DNA of 64,000 nucleotides, taken from NCBI GenBank assembly GCA_963752915.1, contig CAVVZZ010000013.1, positions 801,490-865,489 of the forward strand, given 5' to 3'. A model generated the notes under the pieces. The model was not told the origin of the DNA. It did not search any database and worked only from the letters and a program-made list of their open reading frames with translations. The DNA is from DATJPR01 sp963752915 (GTDB taxonomy: Bacteria > Bacteroidota > Ignavibacteria > UBA10030 > UBA6906). The position numbers were made by a program, and so were the translations under genes. The stretch's first letter is position 1. Every line of letters starts with the position of its first letter. This document shows, in pieces, positions 28,579-38,181 of the stretch.

Positions 28579-29794
28579 ACCCGTTGAACAACACTCAGCC
28601 GGGCCGGACGTCCATTCCCGCGCAGGGGTAGCGCTCTTCCGGGTGATGCTCGGGGCATTCTATTGCTTTCTGGCTTCGGAGTTTTTCTCCATCGCCGTGA
28701 ATTCTCTTGCCCTCGGCGTAATGGCCATCTGCTGGGTCCTCATCATGGCGGTGGAACGACGGGTGTTCATCCGCCGGACACCGTTCGACTGGCTGTTCCT
28801 TGCCTACGTGATCGCCCAGGTGCTTGCCACGATATTCTCCCAGGACGTTGCCCAGTCGATACTGTTTTCGAAGCGACTTCTGCTCATCGGCATCGTCTAC
28901 TTCATCGCAACGTGGATCACGACGCCGACTCTCGCGAAGAGGACAGTCGTCGTGCTCCTTGGCGCAGCTGTGGCCGTGGCGTTGTTTGGGCTGGTGAAGT
29001 TGGTGGTATCGCAACCCGGCGAAATAGTGAGACTCGGCATCTTCCAGTTCTATATGACCACCTCCGAGCTCATGATGATCGCATTTCTGATGATCCTCCC
29101 GTTTGCCGTCATTCCTGGGGTGCCTGCGAAAATTCGCCTGGGTGCCGCAGCAGCCCTGATTCCAGTGATGATCGCGCTGTACGCGACAGTGACGCGCGGA
29201 CCGTTTGTCGCAGCCGTCATCGGTGCACTGCTCATCGCGCTGATCGCGAATCGCAAGATCGTGCTCATCCTGGTCGTGGGGATCGTGGTGCTGTTGATCT
29301 TCGCATCGCCGTATGTCATGGGGCGTCTCGAGAGCATCACGAATATTCATCACCACGACAACATGACCCGGCTTATGCTGTGGCGGATCGGCCTGGAGAG
29401 CTTTCGGGAGCATCCGGTTCTCGGGGTCGGCGACATCGATCTTGGTCAACTGATCGGACAACACATGCGGCCGGACGATCCGCTTGAGCGTCTGGGTCAC
29501 ATGCACAACATTATCATGCAGTTTCTTGTCACACACGGCGCCGTCGGGCTCACCGTCATTCTCATCCTCTTCGCGTCGATCGTGATTGCTGAGGCGAGGA
29601 TTTTCCGTCGCGTGCGGCTGGACTGGTTTGCAGGCGCGGTCGCGCTCGGCGCCATTGCCGTCTTCACGGGGTTTCAGATTGCAGGCCTGACGGACTGGAC
29701 CTTCGGGGACCAGGAGGTGGTGATTCTCTTCTGGATCACTGTCGGACTAACGCTTTCGGTGAATGGGTTTCATTCGGAATCGGCCGGTAATTGA
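28556..29794 (+). CDS. O-antigen ligase family membrane protein (WaaL-like)
   Basis: 412 residues with about ten to twelve membrane helices. The Wzy_C signature is near the end: W-R-I-G-L-E-S-F-R-E-H-P-V-L-G-V-G-D, then the large periplasmic loop ending in GHMHNIIMQFLVTHGAVGL. It would join polysaccharide to the lipid A core in the periplasm or polymerise it. The ATG at 28556 lies 23 bases inside the exporter gene; the frame is open further upstream but there it overlaps the ATPase domain. Confidence 0.82.
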   Translation: MTSSSVSEPVEQHSAGPDVHSRAGVALFRVMLGAFYCFLASEFFSIAVNSLALGVMAICWVLIMAVERRVFIRRTPFDWLFLAYVIAQVLATIFSQDVAQSILFSKRLLLIGIVYFIATWITTPTLAKRTVVVLLGAAVAVALFGLVKLVVSQPGEIVRLGIFQFYMTTSELMMIAFLMILPFAVIPGVPAKIRLGAAAALIPVMIALYATVTRGPFVAAVIGALLIALIANRKIVLILVVGIVVLLIFASPYVMGRLESITNIHHHDNMTRLMLWRIGLESFREHPVLGVGDIDLGQLIGQHMRPDDPLERLGHMHNIIMQFLVTHGAVGLTVILILFASIVIAEARIFRRVRLDWFAGAVALGAIAVFTGFQIAGLTDWTFGDQEVVILFWITVGLTLSVNGFHSESAGN

Positions 29795-29796
29795 CA

Positions 29797-30552
29797 ATGG
29801 CGACCCTGACCGTGGTTACGCTTACCCTCAATGAAGAGCGCAACATTACCGAGTGCCTTGAGAGCGTCAAATGGGCCGATCAAATCATCGTCGTGGACTC
29901 GGGAAGCAGCGATAAGACAGTCCCGCTGGCAATGGAATATACGAAGGACATTCTTCGGATTGAGTGGAGAGGATACGGCCACGCCAGGAACACTGCCCTT
30001 GATCAAGCGCGGGGTGACTGGATCCTCTGGCTCGATGCGGATGAACGAGTCACGGGGGAGCTTGCGGCGGAGATTCAAAAGACGATCAAAGACGACCCGC
30101 CCTCTGTCGCAGGATTCGACGTGGCCAGGCGCGCATACTTTCTCGGCAAGTGGATCCGCCATTGTGGATGGTACCCGGGCCGCATCATCCGGCTATTCCG
30201 CCGCGGGCGCGCCAGGTTCAGCGAAACAAAAGTGCATGAACATTTGTCTCTCGAGGGGGCTCTCGGCCATCTTCAGAACGACCTCACGCACTACACCGAC
30301 GGCGATCTCGAGCACTATTTCAGAAAGTTCAATACCTACACCAGTCTTGCTGCCGAGGATCTTCGGGTGGCGGGCCGCACGGCCAACCTGGCCGACCTTG
30401 TTCTTCGCCCGCCATTTATGTTCTTCAAGATGTTCGTTCTCCGTCTTGGATTTCTTGACGGGGTCCATGGTCTGATCCTGTGCGTTGTCTCCTCGGCATA
30501 CGTATTTGTGAAATACGCAAAGCTGTGGGATCTCGCACGTTCATCCCGCTGA
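29797..30552 (+). CDS. Family 2 glycosyltransferase (WaaE/KdtX-like), second copy
   Basis: 251 residues with TLTLNEERNITECLESVKWAD, the VVDSGSSDKT segment and DxD-type LWLDADER. It shares its order of motifs with the GT2 at 25922, so the two are paralogues, probably acting on successive sugars of the same glycan. An upstream TTG at 29791 overlapping the ligase stop is an alternative start; the ATG at 29797 is preferred. Confidence 0.86.
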   Translation: MATLTVVTLTLNEERNITECLESVKWADQIIVVDSGSSDKTVPLAMEYTKDILRIEWRGYGHARNTALDQARGDWILWLDADERVTGELAAEIQKTIKDDPPSVAGFDVARRAYFLGKWIRHCGWYPGRIIRLFRRGRARFSETKVHEHLSLEGALGHLQNDLTHYTDGDLEHYFRKFNTYTSLAAEDLRVAGRTANLADLVLRPPFMFFKMFVLRLGFLDGVHGLILCVVSSAYVFVKYAKLWDLARSSR

Positions 30553-30565
30553 AAGGGCCAACGGC

Positions 30566-30880
30566 ATGGAACACAAGGAAAAGCAACAATTTCTCCTTAT
30601 GCAGCTCGTCTTTTCCCTGCACTCTGCTACTATGCAACAGCTTGGAAAGGTCAAGAACCCGCTGTCGGACACGGTCGAACGAGACCTGCCGGGCGCCCAG
30701 GCCTCGATCGACATGATCGAGATGATCCGGGAGAAAACCAAGGGGAATCTCTCTGACGACGAAGAGCGATTTCTCAATCAGATCCTTCACGAACTTCGAT
30801 TGAACTATGTGGACGAAGCCGCGAAGCCGGAGCCTCCGCCGCCAACCGGGAGTTCCCCCGCCGGGGAAAAGAAAGAATGA
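30566..30880 (+). CDS. DUF1844 family protein
   Basis: 104 residues. The N-terminal 80 residues match DUF1844: FLLMQLVFSLHSATMQQLGK, then an aspartate- and isoleucine-rich helix pair (AQASIDMIEMIREKTKGNL). The C-terminus is proline-rich and low-complexity. The function of the family is unknown; it is widespread in FCB and delta-type bacteria. It overlaps nadK by four bases. Confidence 0.85.
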   Translation: MEHKEKQQFLLMQLVFSLHSATMQQLGKVKNPLSDTVERDLPGAQASIDMIEMIREKTKGNLSDDEERFLNQILHELRLNYVDEAAKPEPPPPTGSSPAGEKKE

Positions 30881-31755
30881 AACTCGCGATCAGCGGGAAT
30901 ATCTCAAAGCCCGGACTTCGGAAAGCCGTCGGGACATTTGCCCGGGCGCTGGATTCGATGGGGATTGCCTACGTCGTTGACCGAAAAATCGCGGATCTCC
31001 TGGCCGCCGTCGATGAAAACCTCCCGGAGACGCACGTCTGCGAAACTGCAGTGACGTTCGCCGGTGCAGATATTCTTGTTGCCTTTGGCGGGGATGGTAC
31101 AATCCTGGCGGCCGCCAGGGAGGTGGGAGACCGCGAGATTCCGATTCTGGGGGTCAACCTTGGAAAACTCGGATTTCTCGCGGAGGTGACTCCGGAAGAA
31201 TTACCGACGGCTATCCGTGATTTGGTGGCCGGACACTATCGCATCGAGGAACGCCTGGTGCTCGAGGCGACGTCTCCGTCGACCCCGGGGAGAACATTTC
31301 ATGCCGTCAACGATGTCGTCGTCGATAAATCGCGATCGTCACGGGTGATCGACGTCGAGACGCACATCGACGGCGATTACGCCGTCACCTACCGGGGAGA
31401 CGGGCTCATCATTTCCACGCCAACGGGTTCGACGGCGTACGCGCTTTCCAATGGCGGGCCGATCGTCACTCCCGGGAGCCGGGTCTTCGGGATCACGCCG
31501 ATCTCTCCACACACCCTGAGTGCCCGTCCGCTGGTTGTTCCTGAGACAAGCTTGATCAAAGTAATCGTGCAATCGGCAAGCGATGAAGTGCTCATATCCG
31601 TCGATGGCCAGACACAGGTGCCGCTGAGGCCGCCCATCGAATTGAATGTGAAGAAGGCCGCTTTTCCTGTCCGACTCGTTAAGCGTCCGGACAAATCCTA
31701 CTTTGATGTGCTCAGGGCGAAGCTGCACTGGGGACGGAATCCAAGAAGCCGATAA
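30877..31755 (+). CDS. nadK: NAD kinase
   Basis: 292 residues. The diagnostic FGGDGTILAAAR (GGDGT, about residue 70), NDVVVDK (about 148), the GDGLIISTPTGSTAYALSNGGP block and the C-terminal ISVDGQ are all present. The enzyme phosphorylates NAD to NADP with ATP or polyphosphate in the cytoplasm. It starts within the DUF1844 stop (ATGA). Confidence 0.96.
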   Translation: MKLAISGNISKPGLRKAVGTFARALDSMGIAYVVDRKIADLLAAVDENLPETHVCETAVTFAGADILVAFGGDGTILAAAREVGDREIPILGVNLGKLGFLAEVTPEELPTAIRDLVAGHYRIEERLVLEATSPSTPGRTFHAVNDVVVDKSRSSRVIDVETHIDGDYAVTYRGDGLIISTPTGSTAYALSNGGPIVTPGSRVFGITPISPHTLSARPLVVPETSLIKVIVQSASDEVLISVDGQTQVPLRPPIELNVKKAAFPVRLVKRPDKSYFDVLRAKLHWGRNPRSR

Positions 31756-31964
31756 TCGGCGAGAGAGCAGAGAGAAAGGGGGATGGGGAGAATGGGAGAG
31801 AGGGGGAGATCGGGAGACTCGGGGACTCTGAGATTGAGAGAGAAAAGCGAACCGCTTTCTTCAGACGCCCTCCTTCATACTGCTGGCCGATCCCTGCGTG
31901 AGCCCGGCGCGATTCGCAATTATCAATTTCCTCCCCCTGACCCCTGAAGCCTGACCCCTGAACC
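31756..31964. other. Intergenic repeats between convergent genes
   Basis: A purine-rich GGGGAGAxxGGGAGA-type tract fills about 31765-31850. Two exact-length 14-bp tandem units (CCTGACCCCTGAAG and CCTGACCCCTGAAC) occupy 31936-31963, immediately before the stop of the minus-strand lipoprotein gene. No convincing intrinsic terminator was seen although two genes converge here. Confidence 0.5.
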
Positions 31965-32372
31965 CTAGTTGTTCTTCGCGCCTTCCGCGATCCATGTTCT
32001 GATCCCGTTGATCTGGTTATCGTTGAGCTGATTGGTTGTCGGCGGCATGCGTTGACCGACGCTCCCCTGTATTCGAAGGACAAGGTTGCTCTGGTCGGGT
32101 TTGCCGGCGACGACGATACCCGGGAGCTGGAACATGAGGTTGGCATAACTTGTAAGATGGAGAACGCTTTGGGTGCTTCCGTCGTCGTGGCACGACGTGA
32201 GGGAGCATGCCTGGTTGAATAACGGCTGGACCTGTCGAGAGTAGCTGACGTTGTTCGGGGGGAAAAAAATGTTGGACGGGCTCTGCCCGTTTGCGAGCCC
32301 CGGATTCACGTCTTTGCACCCACCGGCGAGGAGGACCAACAACCCGCCGCACAGACTCATCAGCTTCTTCAC
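31965..32372 (-). CDS. Lipoprotein with cytochrome-c-like CX4CH motif
   Basis: 135 residues with lipoprotein signal (SLCGGLLVLLAGGC). The body resembles the planctomycete-type cytochrome c domain: VQPLFNQACSLTSCHDD carries a Cys-x4-Cys-His motif, and R-M-P-P gives the usual distal Met. Whether heme binds a CX4CH site is uncertain, since the canonical spacing is CX2CH. The GTG start overlaps the stop of the DUF4013 gene, so both are one minus-strand unit. Confidence 0.7.
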   Translation of the reverse strand: MKKLMSLCGGLLVLLAGGCKDVNPGLANGQSPSNIFFPPNNVSYSRQVQPLFNQACSLTSCHDDGSTQSVLHLTSYANLMFQLPGIVVAGKPDQSNLVLRIQGSVGQRMPPTTNQLNDNQINGIRTWIAEGAKNN

Positions 32373-33043
32373 ACTAACACCTCGCCGCCTTTCTTGACGT
32401 AGTCACAGTACAACAATCCATACAGATACGCCGAAACCAAATACACGTAGAAGAGCGTGAACAAGATGCCGACGAATACCCCGACAATCCCGATCGCGCC
32501 CAGGGATTGAATCCCCACCGCAAGAAGCGCCACGACCACAGTGCTTTCCCAGTTCGCCTTAAAGGCCTTGAAGATGGCCCCGAGGTCGAGGGCTTCGGAG
32601 ATCTTCCCGTGCGCGGCAAACCGGAATGCGATGATCGGGGAAAACAGTGAGAGAAGAACGCCGTAGGGAACCACCAGAAGCGCAAAGGCAAACAGGTAGA
32701 TCGATGCGACGATGGCCATCGAAGCGGAAGACTCATTCATCGCCGTCAGTGCCATCAGCATGACGATCGGGAGGGCCAGCAGGACGACGGGGAGAGCATA
32801 CAAGAACCAGACCACCGCATACTTTACTCCGACGACAAATTTCACCCCCAGATCGGTCCATGCAGGAAGGGGGTATTGCTCCTTACGCATGACCCGTTGG
32901 GTCAGTTCCACGAAATATCCCGCCAGCACAAAAATGCCGAGGCCGGTAACACAAAGCAGGACGACGAGCGCTCCGAGGATGAACTTCGCGCCCCACTCGG
33001 GGTCCTTAAACGGGGCGCTGAATGCTGTGCCGATGTCGTTCAT
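32369..33043 (-). CDS. DUF4013 family multi-pass membrane protein
   Basis: 224 residues with about five hydrophobic helices. The DUF4013 pattern is visible: an N-terminal FKDPEWGAKFILGAL, the basic loop MRKEQYPLPAWTDLG, and the alternating Gly/Ala-rich helices that follow. The function is unknown. It overlaps the heme-motif lipoprotein gene by four bases. Confidence 0.8.
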   Translation of the reverse strand: MNDIGTAFSAPFKDPEWGAKFILGALVVLLCVTGLGIFVLAGYFVELTQRVMRKEQYPLPAWTDLGVKFVVGVKYAVVWFLYALPVVLLALPIVMLMALTAMNESSASMAIVASIYLFAFALLVVPYGVLLSLFSPIIAFRFAAHGKISEALDLGAIFKAFKANWESTVVVALLAVGIQSLGAIGIVGVFVGILFTLFYVYLVSAYLYGLLYCDYVKKGGEVLV

Positions 33044-33144
33044 GGTAGAACCTCCGAGACGGTTTACACCTTAGAGGTACGAATCACTTCAACCGATGGT
33101 GGTAACAAGAAGGCCGATATGGGCGCTGGCAGGTGTAGGATTTC

Positions 33145-33180
33145 CGAATTAAGAACTAAGAATTCAGAATTCTTAATTCG
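33145..33180. repeat. AT-rich inverted repeat
   Basis: A perfect 11-bp inverted repeat (CGAATTAAGAA at 33145-33155, TTCTTAATTCG at 33170-33180) with the word GAATTC inside. It abuts the GC-rich hairpin that follows. Confidence 0.6.
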
Positions 33181-33213
33181 GCCCTCTCTTCGGCGGAGCC
33201 GAAGAGAGGGCCG
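33179..33213 (-). other. Perfect 16-bp hairpin just 3' of tRNA-Ala
   Basis: Arms 33179-33194 and 33198-33213 pair perfectly around GGA. It lies directly after the 3' end of the tRNA on its transcribed strand. There is no T-run, so it is either a processing or non-canonical termination structure, or part of an intergenic repeat. Confidence 0.7.
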
Positions 33214-33286
33214 TGGAGCTGAGGGGGATCGAACCCCTGACCTCGTGAATGCCATTCACGCGCTCTCCCAACTGAGCTACAGCCCC
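33214..33286 (-). tRNA. tRNA-Ala (anticodon GGC)
   Basis: A 73-base cloverleaf on the reverse strand. The acceptor GGGGCTG pairs with CAGCTCC and includes the G3:U70 pair that marks alanine tRNAs. The anticodon stem CGTGA/TCACG encloses ATGGCAT with anticodon GGC, and the T arm is AGGGG/CCCCT. The discriminator is A and CCA is not encoded. Confidence 0.95.
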
Positions 33287-33474
33287 GATTGAATGCACTC
33301 AAAGTACGAAAACTGGAGGCAAAATTCAATCACGAATTCCCAAACTGCGAGGAGGAGGAGTCAAATTGCGGCTCTACCGGAGGCGGTGCGGGAACCCTGT
33401 CCGGTGGGCGGCGAAATGCATTTCAACGAGCGAATCCGTATCATAATGCATTCCGAACAATCTCCGTTCTTTCT

Positions 33475-35244
33475 ATGAATACCCTGCGTCCTTACCTCCG
33501 ACGGTACTGGAAGCTCATTCTTCTTGCCCTTGTTCTCGCGGCGGTGAATATTGTCTTTTCCCTCCTCGATCCGCTGATCTTCCGCCAGGTCATCGATCGC
33601 TATGCAACACGTTTCAAGGAATACTCCACAGGCCAGTTCTTTCGCGGAGTATCGCTCCTCCTCCTTGCGGCCGTCGGCGTGGCCTTTGTGTCCCGCGTCG
33701 CCAAGAACTTCCAGGACTATTATATCAACGTCATTACCCAACGTCTCGGCGCGCAGATGTACGCCGATGGTTTGGCGCATTCACTACGATTGCCCTACGC
33801 GAGATTTGAAGACCAGCGAAGCGGTGAATCCCTCGGCAAACTCCAGAAGGTGCGGTCAGATGTCGAGCGGCTCGTTTCCGCGTCGATCAATATCATCTTT
33901 ACGACGTTGGTCGGCGTCATTTTCGTCATGATCTATGGATTCACCGTCCATTGGATTATCGTCCCGGCGTTCTTTGCGACGGTCCCGGTGCTCGCCGTGC
34001 TCAGCTCCGTCCTCAGCAAGAAAATCAAGACGATTCAGAAGACGATCGTTGCGGAGACAACTGCACTCGCCGGTGCGACAACGGAATCGCTGCGCAATAT
34101 TGAACTCGTGAAAAGCCTGGGACTTGCCGACCAGGAAATCCGCCGTCTAAACACGACGACAGAGAAAATCCTGGCGCTGGAGCTGAAGAAGGTCCGCTAC
34201 ATCCGGAAGCTCAGTTTCATTCAGGGGACTTCGGTGAATGTTCTGCGCACCAGTATTCTCTTTCTCATGCTCTATTTGATTTTCGCCCAGATGATCACGG
34301 TCGGCCAGTTCTTCTCCCTGTTCATCTATTCCTTCTTCATCTTCGGTCCGCTCCAGGAAATCGGGAATGTCGTGAATATCTATCGCGAGGCGGAGGTATC
34401 GCTGAACACGTTTGCGGAGATCCTCAAGATCCCCGTCGAGAGTACACCCGCCTCCCCCGTACAGATCGGCAAGCTGGATCGATTGACGTTTGACGGTGTG
34501 TCGTTCCGTCATCAGTCGTCCTATCGTCGTGCACTGCAGGGCGTGTCGTTTGAGGTCCGCGGTGGCGAGACGATCGCGTTCGTTGGTCCGTCAGGCGCCG
34601 GGAAAAGCACGCTTGTGAAGATCCTCCTTGGACTCTATCATCCCGAGACCGGCTCAATTCTGTACAATGGCAATCCTGCTGACACGATTAATCTTGACGC
34701 TTTTCGCGAACGGATCGGGATTGTCACGCAGGACACTCAACTGTTTGCCGGGACCATCCGGGAGAACCTTCTGTTCGTCAGTCCGGGAGCGAGCGACAAA
34801 GAATGTCTCGATGTCCTGCATAAGGCGGCGTGCGACGGATTGCTTGCCCGTGCGGAGAAGGGGCTTGATACCGTGATCGGCGAAGGTGGGGTGAAGGTCT
34901 CCGGCGGAGAAAAACAACGACTGGCGATTGCCCGCGCACTCCTTCGTCGACCGGAACTGCTCGTCTTCGACGAAGCAACGTCGTCGCTCGATTCCTTGAC
35001 GGAGAGCGGGATCACCGAGACAATCCGCGCGGTCTCCAACGATGATGAGGTCATCACGATCCTGATCGCACACCGTCTCTCGACGATTCTCCATGCCGAT
35101 CGCATCTATGTTCTCGAAAAAGGATCAATCGTTGAGCAGGGGCGTCACGAGCAGCTGGTGGAACTCAAAGGTCTCTATTACGCGATGTGGCGCCAGCAGG
35201 TAGGGGAACGCGTCGACGGTGAAGCCGGCGCGGTGGCCGCATGA
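33475..35244 (+). CDS. ABC exporter (fused permease and ATPase)
   Basis: 589 residues from the ATG at 33475; the frame is open 62 codons upstream but that part lacks coding character. A six-helix membrane domain (residues 1-320) is followed by an ATPase with Walker A GPSGAGKSTLVKIL, signature VSGGEKQRLAIARALL, Walker B LLVFDEATSSLD and H-loop IAHRLSTI. The substrate is unknown; multidrug- and lipid-type exporters share this layout. It ends 13 bases before the DUF255 gene. Confidence 0.88.
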   Translation: MNTLRPYLRRYWKLILLALVLAAVNIVFSLLDPLIFRQVIDRYATRFKEYSTGQFFRGVSLLLLAAVGVAFVSRVAKNFQDYYINVITQRLGAQMYADGLAHSLRLPYARFEDQRSGESLGKLQKVRSDVERLVSASINIIFTTLVGVIFVMIYGFTVHWIIVPAFFATVPVLAVLSSVLSKKIKTIQKTIVAETTALAGATTESLRNIELVKSLGLADQEIRRLNTTTEKILALELKKVRYIRKLSFIQGTSVNVLRTSILFLMLYLIFAQMITVGQFFSLFIYSFFIFGPLQEIGNVVNIYREAEVSLNTFAEILKIPVESTPASPVQIGKLDRLTFDGVSFRHQSSYRRALQGVSFEVRGGETIAFVGPSGAGKSTLVKILLGLYHPETGSILYNGNPADTINLDAFRERIGIVTQDTQLFAGTIRENLLFVSPGASDKECLDVLHKAACDGLLARAEKGLDTVIGEGGVKVSGGEKQRLAIARALLRRPELLVFDEATSSLDSLTESGITETIRAVSNDDEVITILIAHRLSTILHADRIYVLEKGSIVEQGRHEQLVELKGLYYAMWRQQVGERVDGEAGAVAA

Positions 35245-35257
35245 AGGAATGGGTCGC

Positions 35258-37373
35258 ATGGCAAACCGCCTGAAACAGGAAAAGAGTCCCTATCTTTTGC
35301 AGCATGCTCACAATCCCGTCGATTGGTTTCCGTGGGGCGAAGAAGCCTTCCAGAAATCGCGCGCAGAAGACAAGCCCGTGTTCCTTTCGGTAGGATACTC
35401 CACATGCCACTGGTGCCACGTGATGGAGCACGAGTCTTTTGAAAACGAGACCATCGCCGCACTGTTAAACAGCCGTTTTGTGCCTGTGAAGGTTGACCGC
35501 GAAGAGCGGCCGGATGTCGACCGAATCTACATGACCGCTCTTCAGGCAATGGGTGACTCGGGCGGGTGGCCGCTGACGATGTTTCTCACGCCCGGCTTGA
35601 AGCCCTTCTACGGAGGTACCTACTTCCCGCCTGAACAACGCTATGGCCGGATCGGGCTCTTCGAACTGCTGGGGAGAATCGCCGATGTCTGGACTTCGGA
35701 ACGCGACAAGGTGGAAGAATCCGCGGGCAACCTTGCAGCATTCCTCGAAGACGCCTCGCATGCCATTCACGGGAAAACGCTCCCGGGCATCGAGGTGCTG
35801 GACCGCTGCTTCGAACAGCTCCATTCGACGTTCGATCCGGTGAACGCGGGATTTGGGACCAGCGCGAAGTTTCCCCGGCCTGTCACACTCGAGTTCCTCC
35901 TGCGTTACTATTCCCGGAGCGGAGTACGTGAGGCGCTCACGATGACGGAGAGAACACTGGATGCGATGGCTCGCGGCGGCATTCGCGATCACCTCGGCGG
36001 TGGATTCCACCGATACACCGTCGACCCGGAATGGAGGGTCCCGCATTTTGAAAAGATGCTGTATGATCAGGCGCAACTGATCAACGTGTTTCTGAACGGC
36101 TACCTCCTGACGGGCAAACGAGAATATGTCGATGTCATCCGCTCAATTGCCGGGTATCTTCTGCGTGACCTCCGTGACAGCGGGGGCGGGTTTTTCTCCG
36201 CAGAAGATGCCGACAGCGTCAAACACGACGAACCCGGGGAGACCGGCGAAGGGGCGTTCTATCTTTGGACGAAACAGGAAGTGCTCGATACGTTGGGAGG
36301 GAACGACGGACGAGTGTTCGCCTTGCGATACGGCATGGATGACGACGGGAACGCCTCCGTCGATCCCCAGCAAGAGTTCTCGGGCAAGAACATCCTGCAC
36401 GTCTCGGACGACACCTCGACGCTTTCGAAAATCCTGAACCTGCCGGAACCTGAGCTGGATCATTTGTTATCGCGAAGTCGCGACAAGCTTCTCGTCCTGC
36501 GCTCCAGGCGCCCGAGGCCTTTCCGGGACGGGAAGATCCTCACGGCTTGGAATGGCCTGGCAATCGGCGCCCTCGTCCGGGCTGGAAGCGCACTATCGGA
36601 ACAGACGATGGTCGACGCGGCCGGTTCCGCTGCGGACTTTGTCTTGAAGAATCTCAGAGACGGGGCCTCGGGCAATCTCCTTCGACGCTTTAGCGACGGC
36701 GAAGCGAGATTCAGATGCACACCTCGGAGACTATGCGTTCTTTGTGCAGGGGCTTCTCGATCTCTTTGAGGCGACCGGCAAGTCCCGATGGCTTGCTTTC
36801 GCAAAGGAGTTGACAGAGCGAATGATTGCGCTCTTTCACGATAGTGAAGGCGGGGGCTTTTTTGAGACCGGGAAAGAAGATCAATCGGTGATTGTCCGCC
36901 TAAAGGAGCATTATGACGGCGCAGAGCCAAGCGGAAATTCCGTCGCCGTTTTGAATCTCCTGCGTCTTGCAGCCCTTGTCGACAAGCCGGAATGGCGAAG
37001 CCTCGGGGAACAGACGCTCGCTGCGTTTTCGACGGTGCTGGAAGAACAGCCCGTCGCCATGCCGAACATGGCCTCTGCGGTAGATCAGTACTTCGGACCC
37101 GCGTCGGAAATCGTCATCGTCGGACGACCGGGCGACACGGCCACGCTGGACCTTGAGCGGGAGATCCGGTCGCGATATCTCCCTCACGCCGTCATCGTAC
37201 CTGTGGATCCGGAGGAGCAATCAAAGGAAGGGGATCTGAATGCGCTTGTGCATGGACTGACACTTGTGGGAGGTCGGCCTGCCGCGTACGTCTGCGAGAA
37301 TTTTGCCTGCAATCTTCCCGTCACGCTGCGCTCCGAGCTGGCTCCTCTTCTTGACAAGCTGCGTGGAGGTTGA
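35258..37373 (+). pseudogene. DUF255/YyaL-type thioredoxin-domain protein, broken by a one-base frameshift
   Basis: Two overlapping frames together encode one DUF255 (YyaL, SSP411-like) protein of about 705 residues. The first frame has the thioredoxin-like N-terminus SPYLLQHAHNPVDWFPW, the STCHWCHVMEHESF CxxC motif and most of the six-hairpin-like domain. It goes out of frame at about 36713; dropping the A at 36713 restores RFDAHLGDYAFFVQG, and the second frame continues to 37373. The ATG at 35258 has AGGA nine bases upstream. The sequence on both sides of the break is intact, so a sequencing error or very recent mutation is likely. The family's function is unclear. Confidence 0.85.
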
Positions 37374-37391
37374 TACGACATATTGGGGCGC

Positions 37392-37679
37392 TTAGTGCTC
37401 AGAACGCTTGAGTGTCCAGCCAGGTTTTCGTTTTTTCAGGAGCAAAGAGCCGGAGGAGGTCTCAAGCATGCGCGCGGCATCCCGGGCAAATCGTTCCGCC
37501 TGTTCTCGCTCCAGGAACCAGTCGGAGGAAATCCTGCGTTTGCCGAGGAGGAATTTTTTCCTGACGCGGACGATCCAAGGAGATCCGAGTCCTACTCCTT
37601 GATCGATAGTGACGGAATAGCCTTTCGGAGCGGGGATGATCATAGGGTAAGGGAAGTGTATCGGTGAATGATTGAACAT
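37392..37679 (-). CDS. Small hypothetical protein
   Basis: 95 residues, divergent from the ArfB-like gene and convergent with the DUF255 gene. The composition looks protein-like: a P-x-P-x-G-Y start, a basic W-I-V-R-V-R-K-K core, and an amphipathic helix EREQAERFARDAARML. I know no family for it. The frame is open further upstream but that part overlaps the ArfB-like coding region. It could be spurious. Confidence 0.5.
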   Translation of the reverse strand: MFNHSPIHFPYPMIIPAPKGYSVTIDQGVGLGSPWIVRVRKKFLLGKRRISSDWFLEREQAERFARDAARMLETSSGSLLLKKRKPGWTLKRSEH

Positions 37680-37692
37680 ACGGAGAACCGTG

Positions 37693-38181
37693 ATGAGATT
37701 CAAACGAGATACAGGCGCGGGACCGTTTGTTGTTTCCGAGTCCGGCGAGACGGAAAACGAGATAGCGATCACCCGTGCAGTTTCCCTTCCATATTCTGCG
37801 TTGAAATTCCGCTTCAGCCGATCGTCGGGACCAGGGGGGCAGAATGTCAATAAGGTTGCAACGAAGGTGGAGCTGCTGTTTGATCCCGCAGCGTTACGGG
37901 GACTCGCCGAAGTTCATCGTGAGAGACTGAACGCGGGCTTGTCGCATCGATTGGACAGCCGCGGAATCCTTCATATTGTTGCAGACGAATCGCGGAGCCA
38001 GTGGTCGAATCGGGAATCCGCCGTGGCGAAACTTGTCGCAACCCTCCGCGAGGTCCTTCGGGAGAGGAAGATGCGACGCCCGACGTCCCCAACGTCCGGT
38101 TCGCGTGTCCATCGTGCGTTTACGAAGGTCCGCCGGAGCAAGGTCAAGCGACTCCGAGGGCGCGTTTCGACGGAGGATTGA
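37693..38181 (+). CDS. arfB: ArfB/YaeJ-like peptidyl-tRNA hydrolase for ribosome rescue
   Basis: 162 residues. The class-1 release-factor GGQ motif is at residues 48-50 in RSSGPGGQNVNKV, followed by the usual Q-S-x-N-R-E segment (SRSQWSNRES). The basic tail (KVRRSKVKRLRGR) matches the ArfB extension that enters the mRNA channel of a stalled ribosome. There is no codon-recognition domain. The N-terminus is about 22 residues longer than in E. coli ArfB, so the start is uncertain, though no better in-frame start follows. Confidence 0.85.
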   Translation: MRFKRDTGAGPFVVSESGETENEIAITRAVSLPYSALKFRFSRSSGPGGQNVNKVATKVELLFDPAALRGLAEVHRERLNAGLSHRLDSRGILHIVADESRSQWSNRESAVAKLVATLREVLRERKMRRPTSPTSGSRVHRAFTKVRRSKVKRLRGRVSTED

